From Trema orientale (Eukaryota > Streptophyta > Magnoliopsida > Rosales > Cannabaceae): a stretch of DNA of 64,000 nucleotides. The position numbers were made by a program, and so were the translations under genes. Of the stretch, positions 23,890 to 35,139 are shown one piece after another (the first letter of the stretch is position 1; each line of letters begins with the position of its first letter). The stretch lies in NCBI GenBank assembly GCA_002914845.1, contig JXTC01000322.1, positions 25,219 through 89,218 of the forward strand, in the 5' to 3' direction. Under the pieces are notes generated by a model that was not told the origin of the DNA, made no database searches, and worked only from the letters and a program-made list of their open reading frames with translations.

Positions 23890-24408
23890 ACCAAGTTTTC
23901 TTTTGTTTCGGTATCTTCATAAATTTTAAGTGCTCGAGCTCAAACTTTTTAAAAAGACATACCTTGATTGATTGATGAGTATTCCATCATTCCAAAATCT
24001 CTTCATCTTCTTTGTATTGAGATTGGACTTATTTATCATCTTTTGATTTATCGTTAAGCTCCAGTACATTCAAGCTTAGTATCATACTTACAACAATATC
24101 ATCTATGCTTTTCTCCTTAGAGGAATCATTAGTTTCATCAAATATTATATACATTGATTCATCTACTACTTAGTTCTTTTGATGAAAACTCTATAAGCAT
24201 TACTAGTAGTAGAATATCTAAGAAAAATACTAATATCGGATTTTGAATCAAATTTTTCCAAATTACCTTTAGTATTCAAAACAAAACATTTGCAACCAAA
24301 AAACTTTAAAATGGCCAACGTTGGGTTTTTTTACCTTTCCAAAGCTCATAAGGTGTCTTGTTCAAGATTGGCCTTATCATAACTCCATTCACAATATGAC
24401 AAGTGTTA
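23890..24408 (-). pseudogene. Copia integrase C-terminal/linker fragment, inverted
   Basis: The minus strand reads NGVMIRPILNKTPYELWKGK, then in shifted frames a linker box with FLVANVLF..KVIWKNLI and a GIFLGYS-like segment. This is the part of a copia integrase that should follow the truncated integrase of element C at 19234, but in the opposite orientation. The two copies overlap slightly at the STSC..MIRP region. It may be the displaced continuation of C or a second copy of the same family. Confidence 0.75.
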
Positions 24409-25560
24409 ACTCCATAAAATTGGAGTTATCTAGTACTAATTTACCTTAAGTTTTTTATGTTCTTTTTTATATTAAGTTATTTCAAGTATTTTTCTTGTTG
24501 TTTTGATGTTTTGTTTGTTCATGTTGATAAGAGAATAAAATAAAGGTGTTTGATGCAAAATGAGGTGAATTTGTGTCTTCTCAAATGAGTTTTTCAAATC
24601 ATTATTGAATCCGATACAGTCGTAATGCAACAAAAATAAGGCAAATCGGAGCTCAAACAAAGATATGGCGCACTTGGGAAGCCGAGGCACTAAACCAGCG
24701 GAAAAATGGCACTGCAGCTTCAAAAGTGGCGTCGCAGTGCCAATTCTCAGGTAGTTTTGGTGTCGCGGCTCCATCTCCTGCGTCCTGTGTCAATAATTGA
24801 CGGCCGAGATCAACTTTTTCCAAAGGTCCAGATTCGGCCTGCCTTAGGTTTGCACGAGCCTCCTTTTTAAAATCCTATCTTTGGGGTTAAAAGAGGCATG
24901 TTGGGATAGAGAAAAAGAGAGGAAGGCAGCCATGGAAGGATAAGAAGAGGAGGAAGAAGAAGATAAAGACATGGTCCATCAACTCCATTTCTTGATTTCC
25001 TTCCCAACATCAACACCATAGTTTGTTCTTAGCTTCTTTTCTTCATTTTCTTGTGAGTTTTTCTTTGTATTTTCTATATTTAGAGAGTAATATAGTTGAG
25101 AGCAAATCCTAGAGAGAAGATTGAAGAAAGCAAGAAGCAAATCCTAGAGAGAAGATTCAAGAGAGTAAGAACCAACCTTGGAAGAAGAACTTGATAATCT
25201 CCATGAACACCTTCAAACTTTTCTAAGGGGGAATTCTTTAACTTTACTATCTTTGATTTTGTATTTCCTAAATTCATTAGATTATAATGTTATTGTTCTC
25301 AATTTATATTATGAACTAAATCTTTCTTTGTCTAGTTTTACTATGTGAACCAATCTTGTATCTTTTGTTTGTTTATTTCTCTCCTCGTTCATTAATCTAA
25401 TCCATTGTTGAGTTATTTATTTTACCTTATGCTTATTGCTTCTATTTAATTGATTACTAAATAGATTGGTGAGTGAAATCTTTGTGAACTTGGGAAAGGA
25501 AATTTAGGTTTGGACATAGATAGAATAACATAAGATCACCTAATGTGGGGTGAGTTTCCT
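24405..25560 (+). repeat. Right arm of the 1.14-kb inverted repeat
   Basis: This is the reverse complement of about 19700-20840, with an insertion and point differences (for example, a duplicated GCAAATCCTAGAGAGAAGATT near 25101-25155). Outside 25560 the similarity stops and copia C sequence resumes. Confidence 0.8.
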
Positions 25561-26074
25561 CCATATCTCCTTATTGAGTAACTTGTCATACTATTTTTCA
25601 CATGGGAGAAAATTGTTTATGTATTGCTCTTTCATATACTTTTTTCATGAATTCAAATGGACATAGTAATATAGTGAATTAATGTGGGGAGAATCTTATT
25701 TTAAAGGGTTAGATTGGTTTTTATGAGATATCTAGTTTAAAAATTATTTCTATCTTTTTAATAATGTCAAAAAGGGGAGAAAAATGTTGATTTCTTAATA
25801 TGAGGATAAATAAATTTATTTATGAGTGTGCATATTTTAAAGGAGAGAACTTTGCTTAGCATACATGTTTAATTTTCTCATAAATGCTTATGATGCTTAA
25901 TTGAGTTAAAAAGAGGGAGCAAGTCATTTTTACTTTCTCTAGCATATTTTGAGGTGGGGCTTAAAATATGGTAAGGATTAAAGTAGACTTGTCAAATTTC
26001 CTATTTTCATATCCTTATTGCATATTTTTTTTATCTCATAAATCAAGGTTTGTCATCATCCAAAAGGAGAAGAT
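25561..26074 (+). other. 3' untranslated region and polypurine tract of copia C
   Basis: The end TTTGTCATCATCCAAAAGGA..GAAGAT is the usual copia run-up to the 3' LTR. The polypurine tract is AAAAGGAGAAGAT at 26062-26074. No gene was found in the stretch. Confidence 0.75.
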
Positions 26075-27564
26075 TGTTGAGAAATTAAGGTTTCAACCTT
26101 ACTCACTCTTATTTTGAAGATAACAAATATTTGATTTAGTACTAATAATTTAACTTGAGCGAGTAGTGAAATAGCTTTAAAAATTCTAATTTAAGTTGAT
26201 CAAGGAATCAAGCTTGAAGATAGATTATAGAAAAGAGCTTGAAGACAAAGGTTAAGAATACAAGACTTAGAATAGCAAAGGTTAAATACTCAGTTCTTGT
26301 ACTTGAATACTTGATTACTTATAATACGATCTTAATGGCTCAAATTTTTCTAGAAATAGGAAATGTTCAAACTAATGCAGCCAAACTAGTTTATCTTTAA
26401 TTAAAATTTGAAAATTTAATTTACACAAGTTTTAAATTGATTTATGAATTTCTCTAGTATCCATATTTCATAAAAATCAATTTTAGAAGTCATAATTTTG
26501 AAAAAAATCAAAAAAGACTTGAAATAAAATTGAAACATGCTATCTGGTATTTTCGGTAAACCAAATCCCAGTTTTCGGTCTACCGATTCTCTGTTGATTT
26601 TCAACAGATTTTTAAATTCGACCATTAGAACACCACTATCAATGGCTAGTATTTTCGGCCTACCGAAATTCACAGATTGTCTGTTAAATAGTCTAAAACG
26701 GCTAGTTTTCATTCAAGTTTATAAATAGAAGCTTTTCTAAGACTTGAAATAACTTTTGAACATCCTTATATTGCTCATATCATATCTTTAAGTTGTTCTA
26801 ATAAATTTTTGTGATCCAAATTTTTAAATCTGTTATTTCACAAAAATCATTTGAGCCAAACTAGATTATATTATATGCTTATATCTATTCTCTCTAAGCT
26901 TACCTTGTATCAAATACTTTTATTAGAGAGAGAATCTAGTTGAGAGATTCAATAAAAACCAAATTATAATCGTGTATAAGTGAGGTTGCCGTTGGAGTCA
27001 TAAATAACCTGATTTAGTTGAGTTTACCACTAGAGTCTAAACAACCTGAGTATAGGTGAGGTTGTCACCAGAGTCTAAACAATCTGTGAGTTGGTGAGAT
27101 TGGCACCATTGTCTAAACAATCCATGTAGGTGAGGTTGACATCAGAGTCAAAACAATCTGCGGTTAGATGTGATAAAGCCGGAGTCAAGACTACTGTAAA
27201 GGTTGGGTGAGCCTAAGAAGAATTTACTCCCTTTGGTTAAGCCCACAATCTTGATCTGAATAGTAGAAGTTCAAAGCAAGTTACTAAGAGCCAGGGACGT
27301 AGGCAAATCGTCGTGTTTGTTGAACCTCGTAAAAATCGAGTTTGCACTTTCTCTATTCCTGTACTCTTTACTTTATTGCCAAATGTTTGATATTTAGTAT
27401 GCTTAATTTACTTAGTATTATTGTTATATATTTAGTATTATTGTTCATTTAGCCTCAAAGTTCCAAAATAGTGGTCTTTGGTTTTACATAGTTGAAAAAG
27501 TTTCTAAAAATATTTTAAAACACAATTAATCCCCCCCTCTTGGGTTGTCAATCTTGGGCTAACA
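26075..27564 (+). repeat. 3' LTR of copia C (complete, 1490 bp)
   Basis: It starts TGTTGAGAAATTAAGG after the polypurine tract and ends GGGCTAACA. Its last ~1075 bp match the 5' LTR. The minisatellite is at 26973-27165. Confidence 0.9.
26973..27165 (+). repeat. Five-unit minisatellite in the 3' LTR of copia C
   Basis: The unit is about 37 bp (GGTGAGGTTG..CACCAGAGTCTAAACAA..). Unit order is conserved with the 5' LTR array at 16281-16470. Confidence 0.85.
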
Positions 27565-28399
27565 TAAAGTTGTTAAATTTATCCTCTTGAAAATGGTACT
27601 CAAAAGTTGCTCTCAAAGATATTAATCAGTAAGTAAAAAATAAAATGAAAATCTACTAATAAAACTGAAACTAAAATTACATATTAATGTAAAATTTATT
27701 TATGTACATGATATTTTTTTCGTGTTTTCAAGGAGCTTTTCTTATCACCAATGGACCTTGGTTCCTTCTCAAAATATAGCTGCTGAAGTGATATGGGGGA
27801 AACCTAAAATTGGCCTTGATTGAATCTTAAAATGATCTTACGGATGAGATTTAAAGCTGAAGATTTGAGAGAGAGGTGGCTTGAATATGAACTATTGGAT
27901 GAAAGGATGAATGGTTGGGATTGAATCTGGAGAAGGTGAATCGAGTGATCTGGTGTAGCAAGATCAGGTTGCAACCGATGTTAAGAGTTAGTGGATTCAA
28001 CATGACATGTGGCAATCTACTATTGACTAAAACCAGAAGCATGGTGCTTAGAGAATGGGAGAACGAGATAGGTGCATAGAAGTATTTCATATCGCAAAGC
28101 TATGCCAGGGGCCCACAACTGCTACCTCACGCTCATGTTAGAATAATGCCCAGAAAGTGTACTATCTATGGATATTTATTGAATATTTTAGAAATTTAAT
28201 AAAATCATATTTCATACATAGTATTTATGATGATACCATAGTATTTATGATGATACTTTGATTATTGGACAATAGTAAATGTTAAAAAGTTCTATGATTT
28301 ATTTATTTGAAAAATATTTTAATAAAGCATATTTTCCCTAATTAAATCAAATAAGTTTGTTTATAACTAATAAAAGTAGCTGCACACTTCTCTTGGATC
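27565..28399. other. No gene recognised
   Basis: Low-complexity AT-rich DNA plus a G-rich transcript-like stretch at 27780-28090 with no convincing frame on either strand. A short duplication (CATAGTATTTATGATGATAC) is seen near 28217-28258. Confidence 0.45.
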
Positions 28400-28424
28400 G
28401 TGTTATAAGGCTTTATGCATTTTG

Positions 28425-28682
28425 CTGAATAACATGAGATGGGTCCAGTGTATACTTCTTCAATATCGGTACATGGAACATATTATGCATATAACCCAAT
28501 TGTGAAGGTAGATTTAAGCAATACGCTACTGGTCTTATCCTTTCAATGATTTGAAAGGGACTAATATACCTTGGAGTAAGCTTACTCCTGACTCCAAATC
28601 TTGTAACACCATGCCATGGAGTCCTTTTTAAGAATACAAAATCACCAATATCGAATTCTACCTCACGCCTCTTAAGTTCTGC
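28425..28682 (-). pseudogene. Gypsy integrase C-terminal end (minus-strand element)
   Basis: Minus-strand reading gives REVEFDIGDFVFLKRTPWHG, VTRFGVRSKLTPRYISPFQI and YMHNMFHVPILKKYTLDPSH, the conserved post-core region. It connects across the solo LTR to SRQKSYTD at 30480. A stop and the loss of the chromodomain end it. Confidence 0.85.
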
Positions 28683-28687
28683 TGGTA

Positions 28688-30479
28688 TGTAGGACCTAAC
28701 ACATAGGAAAAATCATGCATGCATGCAAACTATGGAAAACACATGATCACATCATGAATACAGCGGAAAAGTTAGCAGATTTAGGTTTTAAAAGTTTTAC
28801 ATGAAAACAATTTTCATAACCATAAAACATGCATATATCATATATAAGATCATGTATAACATAAATCAAATCTAGATATTTAAACCCTAGAGATGAGATT
28901 AGGGTTTACCTCTTGTAGTGTGCTCCTCCTTGATCTCCTTGTTGATGGTGATCAAATCTCCAACTCTCTTGTCTATGCTCTGGCTCTAGGTTGATGAGAC
29001 GAGTAGGCACCAAGTTGAATCCTTCGTTGGAGAACAATCAAGAACACATTCTTGATCCTTTGGAACACTGGGACGTAAGATGAGACTGTGGGATTGCAAG
29101 AAACTTTTTCTCTCCTTTCCTATCAGCCTATGGTTGAATTCTCTCTCTCTTTCTCCCTCTGTTATGCGTGTGACACTCTAAGTGTTACTGTGTAGTTTTT
29201 TCTCTCATGTACCTTATATATACGAGGCCCAAAACTTCTAATCCCAGTCCAACTAGGATTGAGCTTGTACTCCAATTTAGGCTTTGCGTTTATTTTTTTA
29301 AATATGTCCAACTCAAGAAAATTATTTATAAAAATACCAACTTCTGTATAGAATCATTATTTTACACAGTTTTATGAAACTAATTTCATAAATACCACCA
29401 ACCAATTAATGAGTTTTGTTGAGCTAGACAAGAGACCTAATAGATCAAAATAATCTAAGCTCCAATAGTATGATAAATACATAATAACTCTTATTATGGT
29501 ATTTATATAAAAATTATTAGTAAACAAGATACTCTACTAAAGACCCAATACCGCACTCTTAGATTAAATATCGTGCCTTTTATAGAGATTTAATCAATTA
29601 GCCTTGATTAACCGATCCATCTAGCATATGATATACCACATATAGAATCCCTCTACAATGCCGTAATTAGATAGATGAAATTACTATAATACCCATTCAA
29701 CACATATTTCTCTTTAAGTTACCATCTTTCTATCAAGGAATAATATTATCGATAATTTTGTTTTCAATGGCCATTTAGACAAAATTATCAACCAATTCAC
29801 AAAGTGAATACTAAGATCTTAGATTTAATTATTCCATGAATCTTGAAAGACCTTAAAGTGACATTAATGTATAGTGTCCTTAACTATTTAGTGTTCCCAT
29901 TAATTCATAAGCCATAACCTCTAATATGCCAGAGTTCGCCTCTAATTTTATAGAGACTAGTCTTTTAACAAATTAAAAGGCTACAACTCATGAAAGCAAG
30001 TCCAGTCAAATATCAAGGATTAAGATCTACATGCTAAGAGCTAGTTTGTAGTAATATAAGAATTGAGTTACGGCACTCCAATTCTTTATATTACCTAGTC
30101 CAGTTTAATACACATAACTTATTTATGTTGTACTAGTGTTTCTATCAGAAGTCAAATATTTTAATAATTTGAGACACATAATTCCCATTGAGATAGATAA
30201 ATACTACAATATTTAGTAAATAAAGTATTCCATCTTTATTTATAGATTATGAACTAATTAATTTAGACTTAAATAAAAAAACAAGTCTCCTCATAATTAA
30301 CACTTAATTATGTTTGTTTCTTTATACACAAGTAAAGTCATGGAATCTTTTTCAGATAAATAAACTATTCAACAGAGATAGTTTAATCTAGTAAATATCA
30401 TAATTGTATATAGGAGAAAGTTGTTTACACTAAAAAAAAAAAAATTAGAAATCTGCTTTTTAGGAAAAATATCCCAACA
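28688..30479 (-). mobile_element. Solo copia LTR, family A (first)
   Basis: On the minus strand it runs from TGTTGGGATATTT (30479) to ..GTGTTAGGTCCTACA (28688), 1792 bp. It matches the LTR at 6373-8155 throughout. Gypsy integrase sequence flanks both sides, with no copia internal region, so it is a solo LTR. Flanking pentamers (GACCC / TACCA on the minus strand) agree only partly. Confidence 0.9.
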
Positions 30480-31372
30480 GGGTCTGTATAACTCTTCTGG
30501 CGACTTTAAATCTCCTTGAGTCTCTTTTGGATGTCCTTAATCTTCTCAGTAGTCTCCTCAATTAATTTACGTCCAAGAGTAATATGATATTCAGTAACTA
30601 CCTAACATAATGGCGATCTACATGACCTACCATATAGTACCTTATATGGAGCCACACCCATACTGGTCTAGCAACTGTGATTGTAAGCAAATTCCACTAA
30701 AGAAAGATGGTCATCCTAGTTTCCACCAAAATATAGTATAAAAAAACGTAGCGTATCCTCAAGAATATGAATGGTCCTTTCAGATTGGCCATCTGTCTCA
30801 GGATGGTAAACTGTACTGATATTCAACTGCATACCAAATGCTTTCTGCAAGGCTCTCCAGAACTTAGAAATAAATATTGGGTCTCTACCAGAAACTATAC
30901 TCGAAAGCACACCATGCAAACATATAATATTATCCATATATAGTTTACTGAGCTCAGTAAGCAAGTAGTCAATCTGGATCAGTATAGAGTGAGCACTCTT
31001 CATCAACTAATCGACTATCAACGAAACTGCGTCGTTCTTTCTCAAGGTCTTTGGCGAACTGGTCAGAATTCCATCGTGATCTTGCCCTACTTCCACTTTG
31101 GAATGGGTAATGGCTAAAGTAACCCAACTGGCCTTTGGAGCTCAACCTTGACTTGCTGACAAGTCAAATATTTGGCTACAAAAGTAGCCATATCCTTCTT
31201 CATACCTTTCCATCAATAGTGTTTCTTCAAGTCTTGGTACATCTTATTACTACCAGGATGTACTGTGAACCTTAATTTGTAGGCCTCAGTTAGAACGGTT
31301 TCTCAAAGGTTAGGGTTATTAGCCACAACTAATTTCCCATTGAAAAGTAAGAACCATTCTTTGTTGGTACAC
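30480..31372 (-). pseudogene. Gypsy integrase, zinc-binding and DDE core (minus-strand element)
   Basis: Read leftwards from 31372: NKEWFLLFNGKLVVANN, then the zinc-binding region (FTVHPGSNKMYQDLKKHYWW and a CQQVK remnant), then the core with DYLLTELSKLYMDNIICLHG, SIVSGRDPIFISKFW (second catalytic Asp region) and HPETDGQSERTIHILEDTLR (catalytic Glu region), and onwards to ETTEKIKDIQKRLKE..SRQKSYTD. The longest clean frame is 30716-31006. Stops occur at several places, so it is inactive. Confidence 0.87.
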
Positions 31373-31374
31373 CA

Positions 31375-33169
31375 TTATTGTATTTAGACCTAACACTTAG
31401 GAAAAATCATACATGCAAACTATGGAAAATACATGATCACATTATGAACGCAGCGAAAAATTAGCGGATTTAGGTTTTAAAATTTTTACATGAAAACAGT
31501 TTTCATAACCATAGAATATGCATATATCATATACAGGATCATGTATAACATAAATCAAATCTAGATACAAAAATCTTATAGAGGAGATTAGGATTTACCT
31601 CTTGTAGTGTGCTCCTTCTTTATCTCCTTGTTGATGGAGATCAAAACTCCAACCCTAGATCTTCTTGTTTATGCTCTCGCTCTTGGTTGATGAGGAGAGT
31701 GGGCACTAAGTTGAATCCTTCATTGGAGAATGATCAAGAACACCTTCTTGATCCTTTGGAACACTGAGACGTGAGATGAGACTGTGAGATTTAGAGAAAC
31801 TTTTTCTCTCTTCTCCTCTCAGCCTTGGCCAAAATTCCTCCCTCTCTCTCTCTCTGTCACATGTAGCACTGTATGTGTTACTGTGTAGTTTTTTCTCTCA
31901 TGTATCTTAGATATATAAGGCCCAAAACTACTACTCCCAGTCTAACTAGGGTTGGGATTGTTTTCTAATTTAGACTTTGGGTGTATTTTTATAAATATGT
32001 CCAACTCATGTAACTTATTTACAAAATTACCAACTTATGTGTAAAATCATTATTTTATACAGTTTCATGAAACTAATTTCACAAATACCACCAACCACTT
32101 AATGAGCTTTGTTGAGTTAGACAAGAGACCTAATGAATCCAAATAATCTAAGCTCCAATAGTATGATAAATACATAATAACTCTTATTATGGTATTTATA
32201 TAAATATTATTAGTAAAGGGGACACTCCACTAAAGGCCTAATATTGCACTCTTAGATTAAATGTCATGCCTTTTATAGAGATTTAATCAACTAGCCTTAA
32301 TTAACCGATTCATCTAGTATATTCTACACCACATATAGAATCCCTATACAATGCCGTAATTGGATAGGTGAAATTACCATAATACCCCTCCAACACATTT
32401 ACCTTTAAGTTACCATCTTTCTATCAAGGAATAATGTTGTCGATAATTTTGTTCTCAATAGTCATTTAGACAAAATTATCAACCAATTTACAAAATAAAT
32501 ACTAAGATCTTAGATTTAATTATTCCATGAATCTTGAAAGACTTTAAAGTGGCATTAATGTATAGTATCATTAACTATTTGGTGTTCCCATCAATTTATG
32601 AACCATAACCTCCAATATGCCAGAGTTCGTCTCTAATTTCACAGATACTAGTCTTTTAACAAATCAAAAGGCTACAACCTATGAAAGCAAGTCCAGTCAA
32701 ATATCAAGGATTAAGATCTACATGCTAAGAACTAGTTTGTGGTAATATAAGAATTGAGTTATGGCCCTCCAATTCTTTATATTACCTGGTCCAGTTCAAT
32801 CCACATAACTTATTTATGTTGTACTAGTGTTTCTATTAGAAGTCAGACACTTTAATGATTTGAGACACATCATTTCCATTGATATACAGAAACACTACAA
32901 TCTTTAATAAATAAAGTATTCCATCTTTATATACAGACTATGAACTAATTAATTTAGACCTAGATAAAGAAACAAGTCTCCCCATAATTAATACTTAATC
33001 TTATTTGTTTCTTTATATACAAATAAAGTCATGGAATCTTTTTCAGAAAAATAAACTATTCAACTAAGATAATTTAATCTAGTAAATATCATAATTGCAT
33101 ATAAGAGAAAGTTATCTATACTAAAAGGGTAAAATTAGAAATCTGCTTTCAATGGCAAATATCCCAACA
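31375..33169 (-). mobile_element. Solo copia LTR, family A (second), with 5-bp target duplication
   Basis: On the minus strand it begins TGTTGGGATATTTGCC (33169) and ends near ..TTAGGTCTAAATACA plus 4 bp. CACCA flanks it at 31370-31374 and at 33170-33174. The gypsy reading frame (..DSWC|TNKEWF..) is restored if one CACCA and the insert are removed. Confidence 0.92.
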
Positions 33170-33179
33170 CACCAACTAT

Positions 33180-33815
33180 CTAATTGTTCACCATTCTGAA
33201 GCCGATTCCAGATTGTCCTTAATTCTTATTCTTGCCACTGACTCTGCTAGAAAATCTGGAGAAGTGATGGTGAAATCATAATGTTATTGAGGCAAGCAAC
33301 TCCTTCACCCCCGAAGTACTACAAGTTGTAGTCACCAATCCTAACTGAGTTATTCCAATCCTCAAATACCAGTGTAACTAGTACACCACGAGGTTTTTTA
33401 CTTAGTACATTAACTACCACATCGACCCCTGCCAGAATGATACTGTAAGTTAAAGTCATAATCCTCTATATACTCAACCCATCTTCACTGTCTTAAGTTA
33501 AGATCCTTCTGAGTGAAGAGATACTTTAAACTCTTGTAATAGGAGAATATGTCGAACTTCACACTATACAAGTAACATATCCAAATCTTCAATACGAAGA
33601 TCACTTCCGCAAGCTCTAGGTCATGGGTGGGATAGTTCCACTCATATGGCTTTAATTGACGAGAAGCATAAGCCATAACTCGAACATTCTGCATCAAGAA
33701 ACATCCCAAACCCACTTTCGAAGCATCGATATACACCACACAAGACTCATTACTGTCAGGAACAGTAAGAACAGGTACAGTTGTCAAACTGCGCTTCAAC
33801 TCACAAAAGTTTCTT
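33180..33815 (-). pseudogene. Gypsy RNase H (minus-strand element)
   Basis: The open stretch 33485-33799 encodes [60 protein letters not shown] and [15 protein letters not shown], the gypsy RNase H pattern with its DAS catalytic start. The C-terminal part (VVNVLSKKP-like region) continues with stops to the border of solo LTR 2. Confidence 0.88.
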
Positions 33816-34680
33816 TACTTTCGTGATCCTAAACAAACTTGACATCCTTTCTGTTCAACTTGGTCAAAGGCAAAGCAATCCTCAAGAAATCTTGCACAAA
33901 GCGATAGTAATAACCTACCAAACCAAGCAAAGTCCGTACCTCTATCACATTTTTCGGTCTTTTCCACTCTAGAACAACTTCTAACTTAGTAAGATTGACT
34001 GAAATACCTCCGTGAAAAATCACATGCCCTAAGAATTTCACTTTTGACATCCAATGGACACTTTGATTTCTTAGCATACAACTACTGATAATTTGTCAAA
34101 GTCTTAAGTACTATCCCAAGTGTACGGTATGCTCTTCTTGAGTCTTAGAATGCACCAGGATAGATGAACACAATAATAAAGCGATCCAAATATAGCTCCA
34201 TAAATGCTGCAGGAGCATTCGTTAAATCAAATGGTATTACCAGAAACTTAAAGTGACCATAATGAGTCTTGAATGCGGTCTTAGGTATATCGTCATCGCT
34301 TATCTTCTACTAATGATAATCAGATCTCAAATCAATCTCGAAGAAGAATCCTGAACCACCGAGTTAATCAAACAACTCATCTATCCTTGAAGAGGATACT
34401 TGTTCTTCACTGTCAGCTTATTCAACTTTTTGTAGTCCACACAAAGTCTTAACGAACCATCAGCTTTCTTTGTAAACAAAACAGGAGCACCCCAAGGAGA
34501 AGTTCTACTTCGAATGAAGCTTTTGGAAATCAGGTCATCCAACTATTCTGTATAGGAGCCTTATGATAGGCTGGAATAGAAACTGGCTGAGCTCCAAGAA
34601 GTAGGTCAATACAGAACTCAATCTCCTATCTAGTAGTAACCCCGGTAAGTCTTTATGAAACACCTCTGAATACTCACTCA
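33816..34680 (-). pseudogene. Gypsy reverse transcriptase (minus-strand element), heavily decayed
   Basis: The RT connection is legible (KVKFLGHVIFHGGISVNLTK, TLLGLVGYYYRFVQDFLRIA). Upstream parts match only in pieces: a [12 protein letters not shown]-like segment, FVWTTKS at the expected LCVDYR position, and a remnant of PFGLTNAPA ([12 protein letters not shown]-like). Multiple stops and frameshifts leave no catalytic core. Confidence 0.75.
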
Positions 34681-34689
34681 CCACGAAAT

Positions 34690-35130
34690 TCATAGGTCTT
34701 GATCGTCTGTCCTAACCTCACTGTCAATGGTAAATAAGTTCCTATAGTACTTAAGTCTTCTCCTTCCATCTATGCATGCTTTCAGAATAAAACTTGGCTT
34801 CAACAGATTTATTCTAGCTTGATAGATAATGGGATGTCTATCACTAGGAAAAAAAGTCACCCGCTTCGTATGACAATCCACAATAGCTCGTTATTTAGAT
34901 AACCAATCCATACCGAGTATCACGTCATATTGTCTCATAGATAACACAATCAAATCAGCAAGCAACTTTCTATCACTAATCAGAACACAAAAAGATTTAC
35001 ATACACTAGACACATCAGCTACTCCTCTTGTAGGTGTACCTAATGTCCAAATTAGAAAATTTCAACCCTAATAGTTAAGCAAATAATAAAGATATAAATG
35101 AATAGGATACACTAGTATCAAATAAAACAT
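34690..35130 (-). pseudogene. Gypsy protease region (minus-strand element)
   Basis: Minus-strand frames give YVLFDTSVSYSFIS (protease active site, usually DSG or DTG, altered here to DTS), QYDVILGMDWLS and RAIVDCHTKRVTFFPSDRHP. That last run is the typical VILGMDWL..I.C..K.V.F end of a gypsy protease. Stops are present, and the tail to 34690 degenerates. Confidence 0.8.
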
Positions 35131-35139
35131 ATGCCTAAG

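Larger units (their letters stand above)
15783..27564 (+). mobile_element. Ty1/copia element C, both LTRs present, internal region disrupted
   Basis: Direct LTRs (15783-16857 truncated; 26075-27564) enclose a tRNA-Met primer site, gag, part of integrase, a long nested or rearranged block (about 19240-25560), and a 3' untranslated region ending in a polypurine tract. The 3' LTR is 1490 bp. The 5' LTR lacks its first part and starts abruptly at the edge of the gap-associated module fragment. Several coding breaks show it is old. Confidence 0.85.

Noticed and set aside
28688-33169. Treating the two minus-strand family-A LTRs as the pair of one copia element
   Set aside because: Gypsy integrase, not copia internal sequence, lies between them, and the gypsy frame resumes at each edge.
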